A DNA stretch of 64,000 nt from an uncultured delta proteobacterium (GTDB lineage: Bacteria > Myxococcota > Myxococcia > Myxococcales > 40CM-4-68-19). The stretch spans positions 1 to 64,000 of the forward strand of contig CAIWCD010000046.1 of assembly GCA_903911145.1 (NCBI GenBank), written 5' to 3'. Position numbers and translations under genes: made by a program. The notes below the pieces were generated by a model. That model saw only the letters and a program-made list of their open reading frames with translations, searched no databases and had not been told where the DNA came from. Shown here in pieces: positions 16,655-25,109 of the stretch; position 1 is the stretch's first letter, and every line of letters starts with the position of its first letter.

Positions 16655-19634
16655 GCTTGCTGCCTGGCGGCGCGAAAAGATCCTGCTCGCGCAGCCAGCG
16701 CTCCTTGCCGCTCTCTGCATGAGCGGGTTCGTCGCGCCGCTTCTCGAAGCTGCGCGTCGGCGCCGGTTTCGCCTCTGCGTGGTGCTTGACGAATCCGCGT
16801 TGGGCGTGGCGCGCAGGTGCGTGCGCTTCTTCGCGCGGACCCGCGTGCGGCCGCTTCGGGGCCTGCTCTTCGAATGTCTCGAGCGGCGCGATCCGTCGCG
16901 GCGGAATGCGCTCTCCTCCGCGCCCAGCATGGACGGGCGTGCTTCTCAGCTCGCGCTTGCCCGCGCGGATCGAACGTGGGGCAGGGCTCACCTGCTCGGG
17001 CTCGCCGACGATGGCGAAGTTGATCCGCCGCCGCGAAGGCTCCGCGCTCACCACGCGAATCTGGATGACGTCGCCGAGCGCCCAGCTCTTGCCTGAGCTG
17101 CCCATGGTGATCTTCTGCAGCTCGGTGTCGAGGCGAAGTCCGTGGCCGAGCGACTCTGCGGGAACGAGGCCTTCGACCGCCGGCGCATCGAGCAGACAGA
17201 AGAGGCCCAGGTCCGCGACGCCCGTGATCGTCGCACGGAACTCTTCGCCGACGTGCTCCTGCATGAACGACGCGCAGTAGAACGAGACGACATCCCGCTC
17301 TGCGCGCATCGCCGCGCGTTCGCGCTCCGAGCACTGCGCGCCGACTCCCGCAAGCTGCGCCTCTTCGTCGTCGCGCTCCTGCTTGCTCTGCGGCTTTCCT
17401 CCGCGGGCCCACTGCTTCCAGAGCAGGCGATGCACGGTGAGATCGGGATAGCGGCGAATCGGCGAGGTGAAGTGCAGGTAGGTCGGCGCCGCGAGACCGT
17501 AGTGGCCGATGTCGTCGGGCGCGTAGAGCGCCTGCATCATCGAGCGCAAGAGCAGCTGCGTGAGAGCGCGCTGCGCGGGGTGGCCCTCGAGCTGCTTGAG
17601 CAGATCGCCGAGCGCCGACGGCGTGAGCCGCGCGGGCAGCTTGAAGCCATGCGTACCGGCGAGCCCACCGAACGCGATGAGCTTGTCCGCGTCAGGCTGG
17701 TCGTGGATGCGATAGAGCGTCGGCAGATTGCTCTGCGAGAAGAAGCGCGCGACCGCTTCGTTGGCCGCGAGCATGAACTCTTCGACGAGCCGATGCGCGT
17801 CGTTGCGCGGGCGCGAGACGATCTCGGTGACCGCGCCTTTCTCGTCGAGGATGATCTTCGCTTCCGGCAGATCGAAGTCGAGCGCGCCGCGGCCGAACCG
17901 GACCGCCGTCATCTTCTTCGCCAGCTCGCCCGCGACGAGCAGTTCAGGTACGCGCACCGCTACGCGTTCTTCACTCTGCGCCTCGCCCGCGAGCACCGCG
18001 GCCACTTGCGTGTACGTCAGGCGCGCGTGGCTCTTCATCACGGCCGGATAGAGCTCGGCCGCGCCCGGAACGCCGTTCGCGTCGAGTTGCAGATCGCAGA
18101 CCATGCAGAGCCGCTCGACGTCGGGGTTGAGCGAGCAGATTCCGTTCGACAGCTCCTCGGGGAGCATCGGCAGCACGGTGCCCGGGAAGTAGACCGACGT
18201 CGCGCGCCGCAAGGCTTCGCGATCAATCGGCCCCTCCTCGGTGACGTAGCTCGCGACATCCGCGATGGCGACGACCAGTCGATATCCTGCGCCGCTCTTC
18301 TCGACGAAGACGGCGTCGTCGAAATCGCGGGCGTCTTCGCCGTCGATGGTGACGAGCGGGAGCGTGCGCAGATCGCGGCGACCTTCGTGGTCCTCCGGGC
18401 GCACGTGGTCGGGAACGGCTTCGGCGGCCTGCTGCACCGCTGCGTCGAACTCGTCGGAGAAGCCCTGCGCGTATGCCGATGCGAGAATCTCGAAACGCGC
18501 TTCGCCCCGCGCTCCGAGCGGACCGATCATCTCGCCGCGCATCGGACCTTGGGTTTCACGACGCAGGCGTACCTTGACGAGCGCGCCGTCCTGCAGCGCC
18601 GGATCGCGCGGCACGAAGATCGGCCCCGCCATGCGTCGGTCATGCGGCTCGACGAGCGCCTCTTTTCCCCGCACGCGATAGGTGCCGATGGCCAGCTGCC
18701 TTCGCGCCTCGACGATCTGCACGACCTCGCCGATCGTGCGCCCATCGCGGCCTGGCGCGATCCGCACACGGACGATGTCGCCGTCGATCGCGTCGGCAGT
18801 GCTGCCGGGCGGAACGAAGACATCTTCATCGCGGCTCGACCCGCCGAGCAGCGCAGAGACGAATCCGTACCCTTCGGCTTTGAGGTGGATCAGTCCGACC
18901 AGCTCTCCCGAGCGAGGACGCGGCGCAGGCGCGGGCTTCTTCTCTCTCGCCTCTCCCCATGCAGCCGCACCGCGAGGCGCAGTGCGTATCTCGGTCTGCG
19001 CTTGCGCGTGCTTGCGCAACCGGACGCCTTCGGCAAGCGCGGCGGGAACCTTCGCCGCCACAGTCTTCGCGGGCCCGCTGCGCGCTGCTGCGCGAGCACC
19101 ATGGGCAGGCTCGGCCAGCTGCTCGCTCCCAGATGCTGCGTGTCGGTGCGCCGCTGCGGCCGGCGCGTGCGCGGCAGGAGTCACCTTCGCCGCATGGAAC
19201 TGCTTCTCGGGGGGCGGCCCCTCGTGCGTCACCGCTGCACGATGCGCTTTCGCCAGGGTGTGCGCGGCCGGTTTCGCCTGCGTTGTAGCGCGTTCCCGGA
19301 CATGTGGCGGCACCAGCGGCTGTCGCCCGCGAGACTTCTCTTTGCGCGGATGCGGAGCCGCGGCGTGGACCGGCGCTGTCGGTGCCGGGTGCGTGGCGAG
19401 TCGATAGCGAGCGCCATCGAACACGGCGCTCCCGTCGTTCACCAGCGTGCGCAGAGACGCGCGCAGCTTGGGCTTGCGCCCACCGCTGGCGGGAATCTGC
19501 TCAGAAAGTTGTTTCAGGGTCAGGCCAGCCGGCGCGCTCTTGAGCGCTGCAAGCAGAGCCTCTGCTTCGATCACTTCACGATGATTTGAGTTCAAACGAT
19601 CTCTTCTTGTTGGCCCAGAATTGGGCCGGGTCAC
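16551..19634 (-). CDS. rnr: Ribonuclease R (RNB family 3'-5' exoribonuclease)
   Basis: 1027 residues from a GTG five bases after the anti-sigma stop, preceded by AAGAAGAG. RNase R degrades structured RNA. Order: winged-helix-like N-terminus (EVIEAEALLAALKSAPAGLTLKQLSEQ), a long Ala/His/Lys/Pro-rich linker (about 85-230) not found in standard enzymes, cold-shock/OB domains, RNB catalytic core with GEDARDFDDAVF, and an S1 domain (ATITGVADLGLFCLL). A basic Pro/His/Arg-rich tail of over 100 residues ends it. The catalytic Asp cluster is intact. It is the third gene of a sigma/anti-sigma/rnr operon. Confidence 0.93.
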   Translation of the reverse strand: MTRPNSGPTRRDRLNSNHREVIEAEALLAALKSAPAGLTLKQLSEQIPASGGRKPKLRASLRTLVNDGSAVFDGARYRLATHPAPTAPVHAAAPHPRKEKSRGRQPLVPPHVRERATTQAKPAAHTLAKAHRAAVTHEGPPPEKQFHAAKVTPAAHAPAAAAHRHAASGSEQLAEPAHGARAAARSGPAKTVAAKVPAALAEGVRLRKHAQAQTEIRTAPRGAAAWGEAREKKPAPAPRPRSGELVGLIHLKAEGYGFVSALLGGSSRDEDVFVPPGSTADAIDGDIVRVRIAPGRDGRTIGEVVQIVEARRQLAIGTYRVRGKEALVEPHDRRMAGPIFVPRDPALQDGALVKVRLRRETQGPMRGEMIGPLGARGEARFEILASAYAQGFSDEFDAAVQQAAEAVPDHVRPEDHEGRRDLRTLPLVTIDGEDARDFDDAVFVEKSGAGYRLVVAIADVASYVTEEGPIDREALRRATSVYFPGTVLPMLPEELSNGICSLNPDVERLCMVCDLQLDANGVPGAAELYPAVMKSHARLTYTQVAAVLAGEAQSEERVAVRVPELLVAGELAKKMTAVRFGRGALDFDLPEAKIILDEKGAVTEIVSRPRNDAHRLVEEFMLAANEAVARFFSQSNLPTLYRIHDQPDADKLIAFGGLAGTHGFKLPARLTPSALGDLLKQLEGHPAQRALTQLLLRSMMQALYAPDDIGHYGLAAPTYLHFTSPIRRYPDLTVHRLLWKQWARGGKPQSKQERDDEEAQLAGVGAQCSERERAAMRAERDVVSFYCASFMQEHVGEEFRATITGVADLGLFCLLDAPAVEGLVPAESLGHGLRLDTELQKITMGSSGKSWALGDVIQIRVVSAEPSRRRINFAIVGEPEQVSPAPRSIRAGKRELRSTPVHAGRGGERIPPRRIAPLETFEEQAPKRPHAGPREEAHAPARHAQRGFVKHHAEAKPAPTRSFEKRRDEPAHAESGKERWLREQDLFAPPGSKPTPPKIPTAGPPQHQNSSRRGPPPHRGQKPSRRR
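19583..19600 (+). repeat. Palindromic mini-repeat copy at the rnr start
   Basis: GATTTGAGTTCAAACGAT has perfect TTTGA/TCAAA arms. It lies in the first 20 codons of rnr and encodes part of RLNSNH, so it changes the protein N-terminus. Confidence 0.5.
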
Positions 19635-19639
19635 TTCAT

Positions 19640-19963
19640 TCAGCTCTTCTTTGTATCAGAGCTTGAGTCAGGCTGTTGCGCGCTGCTGCCGCAGTCGCCC
19701 TTCTTGCTGTCGCAGGTGAAGCCAGGGATGGCCCCTTTGAGGAACTGCTGCAGCGACGTCACGAGCTCTCTTGGCATCTGCGCGGCGAGCGTTTCACGCG
19801 CCAGCACTGTGGTCTTCTTGTAGGTCCGCACAAATGTGATGCAAGGCATGCAGCGAGACAGGTGCGTCTCGAGCGCTGTCGTCCGCTCGCGCGAGAGCGA
19901 ACCTTCCAGGTAGTCGCCCAGGAGCGACACGCACTCGGAGCACTGTTCGATGAGTTCGACCAC
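19640..19963 (-). CDS. Zinc-finger anti-sigma factor (ZAS/zf-HC2 type)
   Basis: 107 residues. The N-terminal 40 residues carry the anti-sigma zinc site (THLSRCMPC, the HxxxCxxC pattern) after CSECVSLLGDYLEGSLS. There is no membrane segment, so it should be a soluble anti-sigma acting in the cytoplasm. A further pair of Cys sits in the tail (FTCDSKKGDC), which could sense redox state; that is inference. It lies 130 bases downstream of the ECF sigma gene at 20094 and directly upstream of rnr. Confidence 0.85.
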   Translation of the reverse strand: MVELIEQCSECVSLLGDYLEGSLSRERTTALETHLSRCMPCITFVRTYKKTTVLARETLAAQMPRELVTSLQQFLKGAIPGFTCDSKKGDCGSSAQQPDSSSDTKKS

Positions 19964-20093
19964 TTGTGCTCGCCTCGGTGTTGCGCGGACCCGCTCTTGC
20001 CGCGCGCTCTACGTGAAACCTCACTCCATCCAGATGCGCCCGGGCCTTGCCGGATTCGGGATGGGCGAGAGAAAGCCTCTGCAGAATCTTGCA

Positions 20094-20756
20094 CTATCCG
20101 CCGAAAAAGTCGCCCAGTTGTTCGCGCAGCGCAAGCCGGGCGCGGTGAAGACGGCTCTTCACTGCGGGCACGGTCAGCTCGAGCGCGTCGGCGATGTCTT
20201 CATTCGACAGGCCGTCGACGTCCTTGAGCAGAAACACCGTGCGGTAGTCGTCGGGAAGCGTGCGGACCGCCGCGTTGATGTGTTCGCCGAGTTCCTGCGA
20301 GAGCAGCTTTTCGTCGGCGCGCTGCGACCAGTCGCTGTGCGGCGGCTCCTCGTGCTGGCCATCGGCAGTGAACTTCGGACCTGCCAGCTCCTCGGCCTGC
20401 TCCGAGACCGCATCGGGCGCGCGCCGCTTGCGACGCAGCCGCATCAGCGCACCGTTCGCCGCGATCCGATAGAGCCAGCTGGAGAACTGCGCGTCGCCGC
20501 GGAAGAGCGGCAGCTTCTGCCACGCGTTGAGAAACGACTCCTGCAGGATCTCCTGCGCATCGGCCTCGCTTCCGGTCATGCGCAGCGCGAGCCGATAGAG
20601 CTGCCGCTGGTGGCGCGCGACGAGGATGGCGAACGCCTGCGAATCCCCCTTCTGCGCGAGCAGCACCAGAGCGGCGTCCGGCGGGTGGCCGTCGGTCGGA
20701 GCGGGCGGTTCGGTCGCCGCACTCTGCGGGCCGGTCTGGTTCGTCGGAGCGTACAT
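20094..20756 (-). CDS. ECF-type RNA polymerase sigma factor
   Basis: 220 residues. Region 2 is seen in HQRQLYRLALRMTGSEADAQEILQESFLNAWQKL and FSSWLYRIAANGALMRLRRKR (segments of sigma2); region 4 in YRTVFLLKDVDGLSNEDIADAL followed by AVKSRLHRARLALREQL. The RpoE-like arrangement and the zinc anti-sigma gene next to it mark a paired sigma/anti-sigma switch. Its promoter at 20771-20799 is one of the clearest in the window. Confidence 0.92.
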   Translation of the reverse strand: MYAPTNQTGPQSAATEPPAPTDGHPPDAALVLLAQKGDSQAFAILVARHQRQLYRLALRMTGSEADAQEILQESFLNAWQKLPLFRGDAQFSSWLYRIAANGALMRLRRKRRAPDAVSEQAEELAGPKFTADGQHEEPPHSDWSQRADEKLLSQELGEHINAAVRTLPDDYRTVFLLKDVDGLSNEDIADALELTVPAVKSRLHRARLALREQLGDFFGG

Positions 20757-20770
20757 AACGGGAGGCTTGG

Positions 20771-20799
20771 AAGCTAAGGCAGCGAAGGGGGCATGGCAA
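20771..20799 (-). promoter_or_regulatory. Sigma-70-like promoter of the ECF sigma gene
   Basis: TTGCCA (20799-20794), a 17-base spacer and TAGCTT (20776-20771), ending 14 bases before the ATG at 20756. The -35 is close to TTGACA and the spacing is ideal. TAGCTT also serves as the likely -10 of the lipoprotein cluster genes. Confidence 0.6.
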
Positions 20800-20864
20800 G
20801 GGCGCCCGGACGATTAAAGTCCGACGCAACGCCGGAGGCCCGACAGGCCCAGATGGCGCAAGCA

Positions 20865-21001
20865 GGGTGTTGAACTTCGCCTCGGTCGCCGGAATCGAAG
20901 AAGGGAGGAGATCCTCGTGAACGAACGATCCGCCGCGCAATCCCGCGTCTCTCCTCGTCGCCGTACACAACGGTACCGCTCGTTCGCGAAATTCAACACC
21001 C
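20865..21001. repeat. 137-bp element with 16-bp inverted ends
   Basis: GGGTGTTGAACTTCGC (20865-20880) and GCGAAATTCAACACCC (20986-21001) are inverted copies with one mismatch. Between them are further complementary stretches (GAACGA near 20920 and TCGTTC near 20981). The right end is three bases beyond the stop of the glycosyltransferase gene. It could be a folded RNA, a terminator or a MITE-like insertion; no second copy is in the window and no known RNA family is recognised. Confidence 0.45.
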
Positions 21002-21003
21002 GG

Positions 21004-22704
21004 CTAGGGCGCGCCAGGCCTGCCCGGCCGCGCGTAGACGACAATCTGCGGCGTCTCGTCGAGGTAGAGCCCGGTCGCGGGCCGCGTGGTGCGAAACGCG
21101 TTCCACGTCTCCGGCTCGCGATCGCGGAACTCCCGATGCCATTGCAGCGCTGCGTAATCCGCGTCGCCCGGCCCGTTCGAGTAGCGCAGATCGCGGCGCA
21201 GCATGTTCATCAACTGGTAGGCGTGGAAGCTCTCGCCGTTGACCTCGTGGAAGAAGATGCGAGCGCCGATCGGGGCGTGGCTGTTGATCCAGGGCAGGAC
21301 CGCAGTGACGTTGCCCGACCAGTACTGGCGCTGCATCCCGAGGCTCGCTGCGCCCGGCTCGTTGCCTGCGAACTCGCCGTAGGCAGACGTTCCGTACGGA
21401 TGCACGCGAACGATCTGGACCAGGCCAGGCGCGAGCGCGAGCACCGCCGAGAGAACGACCGCACGACGCTCGCTGAGCCGGGGGAACGCTGCTGCGGCAT
21501 CGTGCGCGAGCTCGACGAGGATCGACGCGGCCTCGGGCGCGAGCAGCGCGGGAACGACCAGCCAATGCTTGATGCCGCCGAAGATGGGCGTCGTGCGCAG
21601 CATGAACGGCAGAAGGCTTGCGCCCGCGACGCCGAGTTCGAGAAGCGCAAGTGGCGAGAGTGTGCGCCGGGCAAATCGCCAGAGCAGACGCACGCCGGCC
21701 GCGCCCAGCAACGCCACCGTCGTGATCGGCAACGTCAGCGCGAGCAGCGCGACCGGATAGCTGATGGGGAAGGGCGGCTGGCGAAGCAGATCGCCGAGGT
21801 ACCACCACGAGTAGTGGACGTGATTCAGATGAAACGAGATCCAGTCGTTCAGATGCCGGGTGGTGTCGTGCCAGAGCAGCGGCCAGACGGCGATGAGCAC
21901 GAACGGCCCGACGAGAATCCAGGGCAGCGTCTTGAGCGCGCGGATGCGCAGCGCACCCGGACAGAGCAACGCGTGTGCGAGCAGCACGGGCGGGAGAAAC
22001 CATGCGTTGTGCTTGGTCGCGAGCGCGAGTCCATAGACGACGCCGAAGACGAGATTGCGCTTCCACGCACGAGGAGGCTCGCCATCGATGAGGCCGAGTG
22101 CGCGGGCCCACGTGAGCGCGACTGCGGCGGTGAGCGCGCAGATCGGGATGTCGAAGCAGGCGAGGTGGCCGTGGAAGAACGTGCGCTCGGTGAACCAGAA
22201 GATCATCGGCGCGATGATTCCCGCTGCGCGTGAGCGCGTGAACGCGAGGCGTGCGATGCAGTAGGTGAGGATGCCGCCGAAGACGAAGGCGGGCATGCGC
22301 CAGGCGGTCGTGTCGCCGAGCAGGCCGAGCGTGCGTGCGAAAAGGAGATGAGAGGCGGCGAAGCACATCTTCGCCAGCGCCGGGTGCTCCGAGTTGATGC
22401 GGAAGAACTGCTCGGTCGCGCCCGCTTCCATCGCGGTGAGGGGCGCGCGCAGGAAGAGTCGGATCCACTCTTCGTAGCTCGAGGCTGCCGCGAAGTAGTA
22501 GCCCTCGTCGCGCGTGAATCCGATGGGCGCTTGAGTCACGAACAGCGCGATGAACGTGGCCAGGCCCATGAGCGCTGCGAGCGCGCGCTCGGAGAGGCCG
22601 CCTGGCGCGGGAGCGGGCGGCAGAGTCGTTTGAGTGCCAATGATTGGTGTACCAACTATTGGTGTACCAACCATCTGCGGGTGCTTCGCTTTGGCCGCGC
22701 TCAT
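21004..22704 (-). CDS. Membrane glycosyltransferase of the GT39/PMT-like (ArnT-like) superfamily
   Basis: 566 residues from MSAAKAKHPQ; its ATG overlaps the stop of the upstream gene. About ten hydrophobic segments are visible. The first extracytoplasmic loop carries the acidic pair typical of this superfamily (FTRDEGYYF), and EHPALAKM follows. Such enzymes transfer sugars from polyprenyl-phosphate donors to proteins or lipids at the membrane; the substrate here is unknown. Residues 10-25 (MVGTPIVGTPIIGT) are encoded by the enlarged palindromic repeat and are probably not part of the original protein. Confidence 0.8.
   Translation of the reverse strand: MSAAKAKHPQMVGTPIVGTPIIGTQTTLPPAPAPGGLSERALAALMGLATFIALFVTQAPIGFTRDEGYYFAAASSYEEWIRLFLRAPLTAMEAGATEQFFRINSEHPALAKMCFAASHLLFARTLGLLGDTTAWRMPAFVFGGILTYCIARLAFTRSRAAGIIAPMIFWFTERTFFHGHLACFDIPICALTAAVALTWARALGLIDGEPPRAWKRNLVFGVVYGLALATKHNAWFLPPVLLAHALLCPGALRIRALKTLPWILVGPFVLIAVWPLLWHDTTRHLNDWISFHLNHVHYSWWYLGDLLRQPPFPISYPVALLALTLPITTVALLGAAGVRLLWRFARRTLSPLALLELGVAGASLLPFMLRTTPIFGGIKHWLVVPALLAPEAASILVELAHDAAAAFPRLSERRAVVLSAVLALAPGLVQIVRVHPYGTSAYGEFAGNEPGAASLGMQRQYWSGNVTAVLPWINSHAPIGARIFFHEVNGESFHAYQLMNMLRRDLRYSNGPGDADYAALQWHREFRDREPETWNAFRTTRPATGLYLDETPQIVVYARPGRPGAP
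22626..22674 (+). repeat. Largest palindromic repeat, with two 15-bp modules
   Basis: Starts TCGTTTGAGTGC, then modules CAATGATTGGTGTAC and CAACTATTGGTGTAC, and ends CAACCAT. It sits near the 5' end of the glycosyltransferase gene, where it is translated in frame as a short Val/Gly/Thr/Pro/Ile repeat. The same left half occurs at 14633. Confidence 0.7.
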
Positions 22705-23498
22705 CGTGTCGTCCAGGCGGCGATGCAGATCGTCGGGCGGAAGGGGCCGGGCGTCGAGGCGCGCAGCTCGAGCTGAAGCGGGCTTGCGCTGCCGGAGGGA
22801 ACGTCCGTGCCGAGCCACGCAGGTGAAGAATCGACCGTCCGAGCAAGCACGACTTCGCCGAGTTTCTGCTCGCCCGAAAACGCTTCGACGCGGATGGGGA
22901 CGAGCTGGTTGTCATAGGCCCTCTCGCCGATCACGCCAGCGCGCAGATGGAGCTTGCTTCCCGCGTCGCCAGAGAGAGTGAGCCGCGCCGGATCGCGCTC
23001 GCCGCCCACTGGCATCGCGCGGCAGGCGTGCGTGACGTACTGCACCTCATGCCACTCGAGCGGCGGCATCGGGAAGGCGAGATCGGTCGCGAGCGGCGGC
23101 GCGTGGAGATCCCAGGCCGTCAGCGAGAGCGGGCCGAAGCGGAGCGCCTCTCCCTGCATCGTCGCGCCGCGCGTGCGCAGCTGATCCTCCGCGCGCGTGA
23201 ATCCCGAAAATGGCGTGCCGGGCAGCGCGAGCATCCACAGGTGGGACGCGCCGACGTAGTCCGCGTGAGAGAGATCCTCCTCGGCGAGCACGGGGCCTGT
23301 GTCGACGAAGAGGCGTGCGCGCTCAAGCCACGGCGGCCAGATCTGCACCGCGTCGCCGGCCTGCATATGCCCGCGCAGATAGGCCGCGGCCTCGCCGTAG
23401 TTCCCGCTCGAGGGAAGCCGCGATGAGAGAGTGAAATCGAACGCGAGCGCGCCGAGCGAGAGCAGCGCGAGCGCGATGAATCCTGGCGCGCGACTCAA
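22701..23498 (-). CDS. Exported or membrane-anchored protein, unknown function
   Basis: 265 residues. An N-terminal hydrophobic segment (PGFIALALLSLGALAFDFTL) is followed by a periplasmic domain with RGHMQAGDAVQIWPPWLERAR and HADYVGASHLWMLALPG. That arrangement is often seen in proteins linked to membrane glycosyltransferases; the link here rests on the four-base overlap with the downstream glycosyltransferase gene. No catalytic motif is recognised. Confidence 0.6.
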   Translation of the reverse strand: MSRAPGFIALALLSLGALAFDFTLSSRLPSSGNYGEAAAYLRGHMQAGDAVQIWPPWLERARLFVDTGPVLAEEDLSHADYVGASHLWMLALPGTPFSGFTRAEDQLRTRGATMQGEALRFGPLSLTAWDLHAPPLATDLAFPMPPLEWHEVQYVTHACRAMPVGGERDPARLTLSGDAGSKLHLRAGVIGERAYDNQLVPIRVEAFSGEQKLGEVVLARTVDSSPAWLGTDVPSGSASPLQLELRASTPGPFRPTICIAAWTTR

Positions 23499-23502
23499 GA
23501 CT

Positions 23503-24039
23503 CTAGCCCTGACCCAGCTTGATCTTCTTCTCGCTCTTCTCGCGGCAGAAGAGACAGAGCGCGACCTCTGGATACTGGAGAAATCCCGGCGCCCATCCCG
23601 GGTGCATCGCGCAGCGCGGGTCGTAGCAGTGGTGCAGATCCCAGAGGTGACCGACGTAGTGCGCGGCCCGCTTGGCGAGGCCCGCCTCGAGCGACAACTG
23701 GTTCTTCCCTCCGAGCAGAGCCGAGCTCACAACGCACTTTCCTGCGCCCTGCTGAGCGAAGCCGTCGGTCGGCCCCTTGCCCATCGGCCCGAGCGGCGCG
23801 GAGATCGGCGCGGTCGTCAGATACAGGAGCTTGTCGTCGCCGTAGAGCTCGGTGTCATCGTCGATCTGGTCGATCAGCTTGGCGCCGTCGTAACCGCCCA
23901 GGGCCTGATCGAGCGCGCTCTTGGGCAGCTTCGCCTCGCCCTGCAGCTCGCAGCCCATCCCGTAGGCGGCGTGCAGCCTGCGCTGGACATGGTCGAGCAC
24001 ATCGGGCGGGAACTCGCCAAGTGTGACGATGCGGATCAT
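23503..24039 (-). CDS. Archaemetzincin-like protein lacking the catalytic glutamate
   Basis: 178 residues, the family length. The start (TLGEFPPDVLDHVQRRL) and middle (DDDTELYGDDKLLYLTTAP) match archaemetzincins (peptidase family M54). The zinc motif HExxHxxGxxHC reads HYVGHLWDLHHC at 127-138. The three His ligands and Cys138 are kept, as are Cys143, Met145 and the final CxxC (162-165), but the catalytic Glu is Tyr128 and the Gly is Asp134. It should bind zinc but not cleave peptides. It overlaps carD by four bases, suggesting a role tied to that regulator. Confidence 0.75.
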   Translation of the reverse strand: MIRIVTLGEFPPDVLDHVQRRLHAAYGMGCELQGEAKLPKSALDQALGGYDGAKLIDQIDDDTELYGDDKLLYLTTAPISAPLGPMGKGPTDGFAQQGAGKCVVSSALLGGKNQLSLEAGLAKRAAHYVGHLWDLHHCYDPRCAMHPGWAPGFLQYPEVALCLFCREKSEKKIKLGQG

Positions 24040-24962
24040 GACTTCCCCTTCTTCGCCTTGACCGCACTCTTGGGCTTGTCGCCCTTCGCTGGCTTCTTGG
24101 CTGCAGCAGCCTTCGCGGGAGCGGCCGCCTTCGCGGGCTTCTTCTCCTTCGCGCTCTTGGCCGCCTTGGCCGCGGGCTTGGCCTTGCTCTCGCTCCTGGC
24201 CGCCTTCACCGCGCCGCCGCCCTTCGGCACGAGCTGCAGCTTGCGCTTGGGCTTCTCTTCCTCGGCCTCGCCGTCCTCCTCGGACTCTTCGCTTGCTCCG
24301 GCTGGCGCAACCTCAGCGACGTCCTCTTCGTCCTCATCTTCGAATCCGAGGTCGTCATCCGCGCTGCGCATTCCCTTGAGCGGAAGCGCGACCACGGGCG
24401 CGATCAGCTTGAGCTCGACTCCCTTGCGCTTCATCCCCGCGGGAGGGAAGAGCGCGTAGTCGAGGTTGTCCTCGGCGGTGTGCATCGAGATGTTGCAGGC
24501 CGCCGCGATCTCTCCGAGCAGCAGGTGGCGCGCCGAATCGTAGAGCTCGCGCTCCTTCTGCGGCAGCGGCCGGATGCGCGTGAGCGCGTGCAGACCTTTG
24601 AGCACCTCGGCAGTTCCGAAGAGGCCGCCGCCCGTCATCTTGTCCGCGTTCTCGCGGTGACGAACCTTCCAGTCGAGCTGCGGATCGTCGTTCGGCGAGG
24701 CGAGATAGTCGAACACCTCGTCGATGATCTCCGCTGACGCCACCTTGCGCAGGCCGATGCCCATCACCTTCGCGCGCGGCACCATCACCGTCGCGCCGTC
24801 CTCTTCGCGCTTGAGCAGCACCATCTCGAGCGAGTGGCCCGCGGCGATCTGTTTCACCTCGACACCGGTGATGCGGCAGATGCCCTGGTTTGGATAGACA
24901 ACGCGGTCGCCAACGCGCAGCGAACCATCGCCGATCTGGATCTCTTTCCCCGAGGTCGTCAT
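24036..24962 (-). CDS. CarD-like transcription regulator with histone H1-like tail
   Basis: 308 residues. The N-terminal 165 residues are a CarD/CdnL domain (RVGDRVVYPNQGICRITGVE, then a helical part), which binds the RNA polymerase beta subunit. An acidic stretch (DDDLGFEDEDEEDVAEV) and a long Lys/Ala/Pro tail follow from about residue 230, resembling histone H1 or HMGA DNA-binding tails. Myxococcus CarD combines the same domain with a basic, acidic-flanked HMGA-like tail, though there the tail comes as AT-hooks; no AT-hook RGRP is seen here. It is the first gene of an operon with the archaemetzincin-like gene. Confidence 0.85.
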   Translation of the reverse strand: MTTSGKEIQIGDGSLRVGDRVVYPNQGICRITGVEVKQIAAGHSLEMVLLKREEDGATVMVPRAKVMGIGLRKVASAEIIDEVFDYLASPNDDPQLDWKVRHRENADKMTGGGLFGTAEVLKGLHALTRIRPLPQKERELYDSARHLLLGEIAAACNISMHTAEDNLDYALFPPAGMKRKGVELKLIAPVVALPLKGMRSADDDLGFEDEDEEDVAEVAPAGASEESEEDGEAEEEKPKRKLQLVPKGGGAVKAARSESKAKPAAKAAKSAKEKKPAKAAAPAKAAAAKKPAKGDKPKSAVKAKKGKS

Positions 24963-25109
24963 CGGCGCAGCTGCCTACACCTCACTCCTGGCTCGGTCAA
25001 TTCGCGCCGCGCATCACGTGCCGGCGCAAAAATTGACGGTTCCTCTGCGCGTGAGATGAGTGCCGCGAATTCGAGCAGGGCAGGCCTCTGCACGATTGCC
25101 ACGACGAGG

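Noticed and set aside
17142-19589. 815-codon plus-strand open frame opposite RNase R
   Set aside because: High GC makes antisense frames long. The minus strand encodes a clear RNase R; the antisense product is Arg-rich without motifs.
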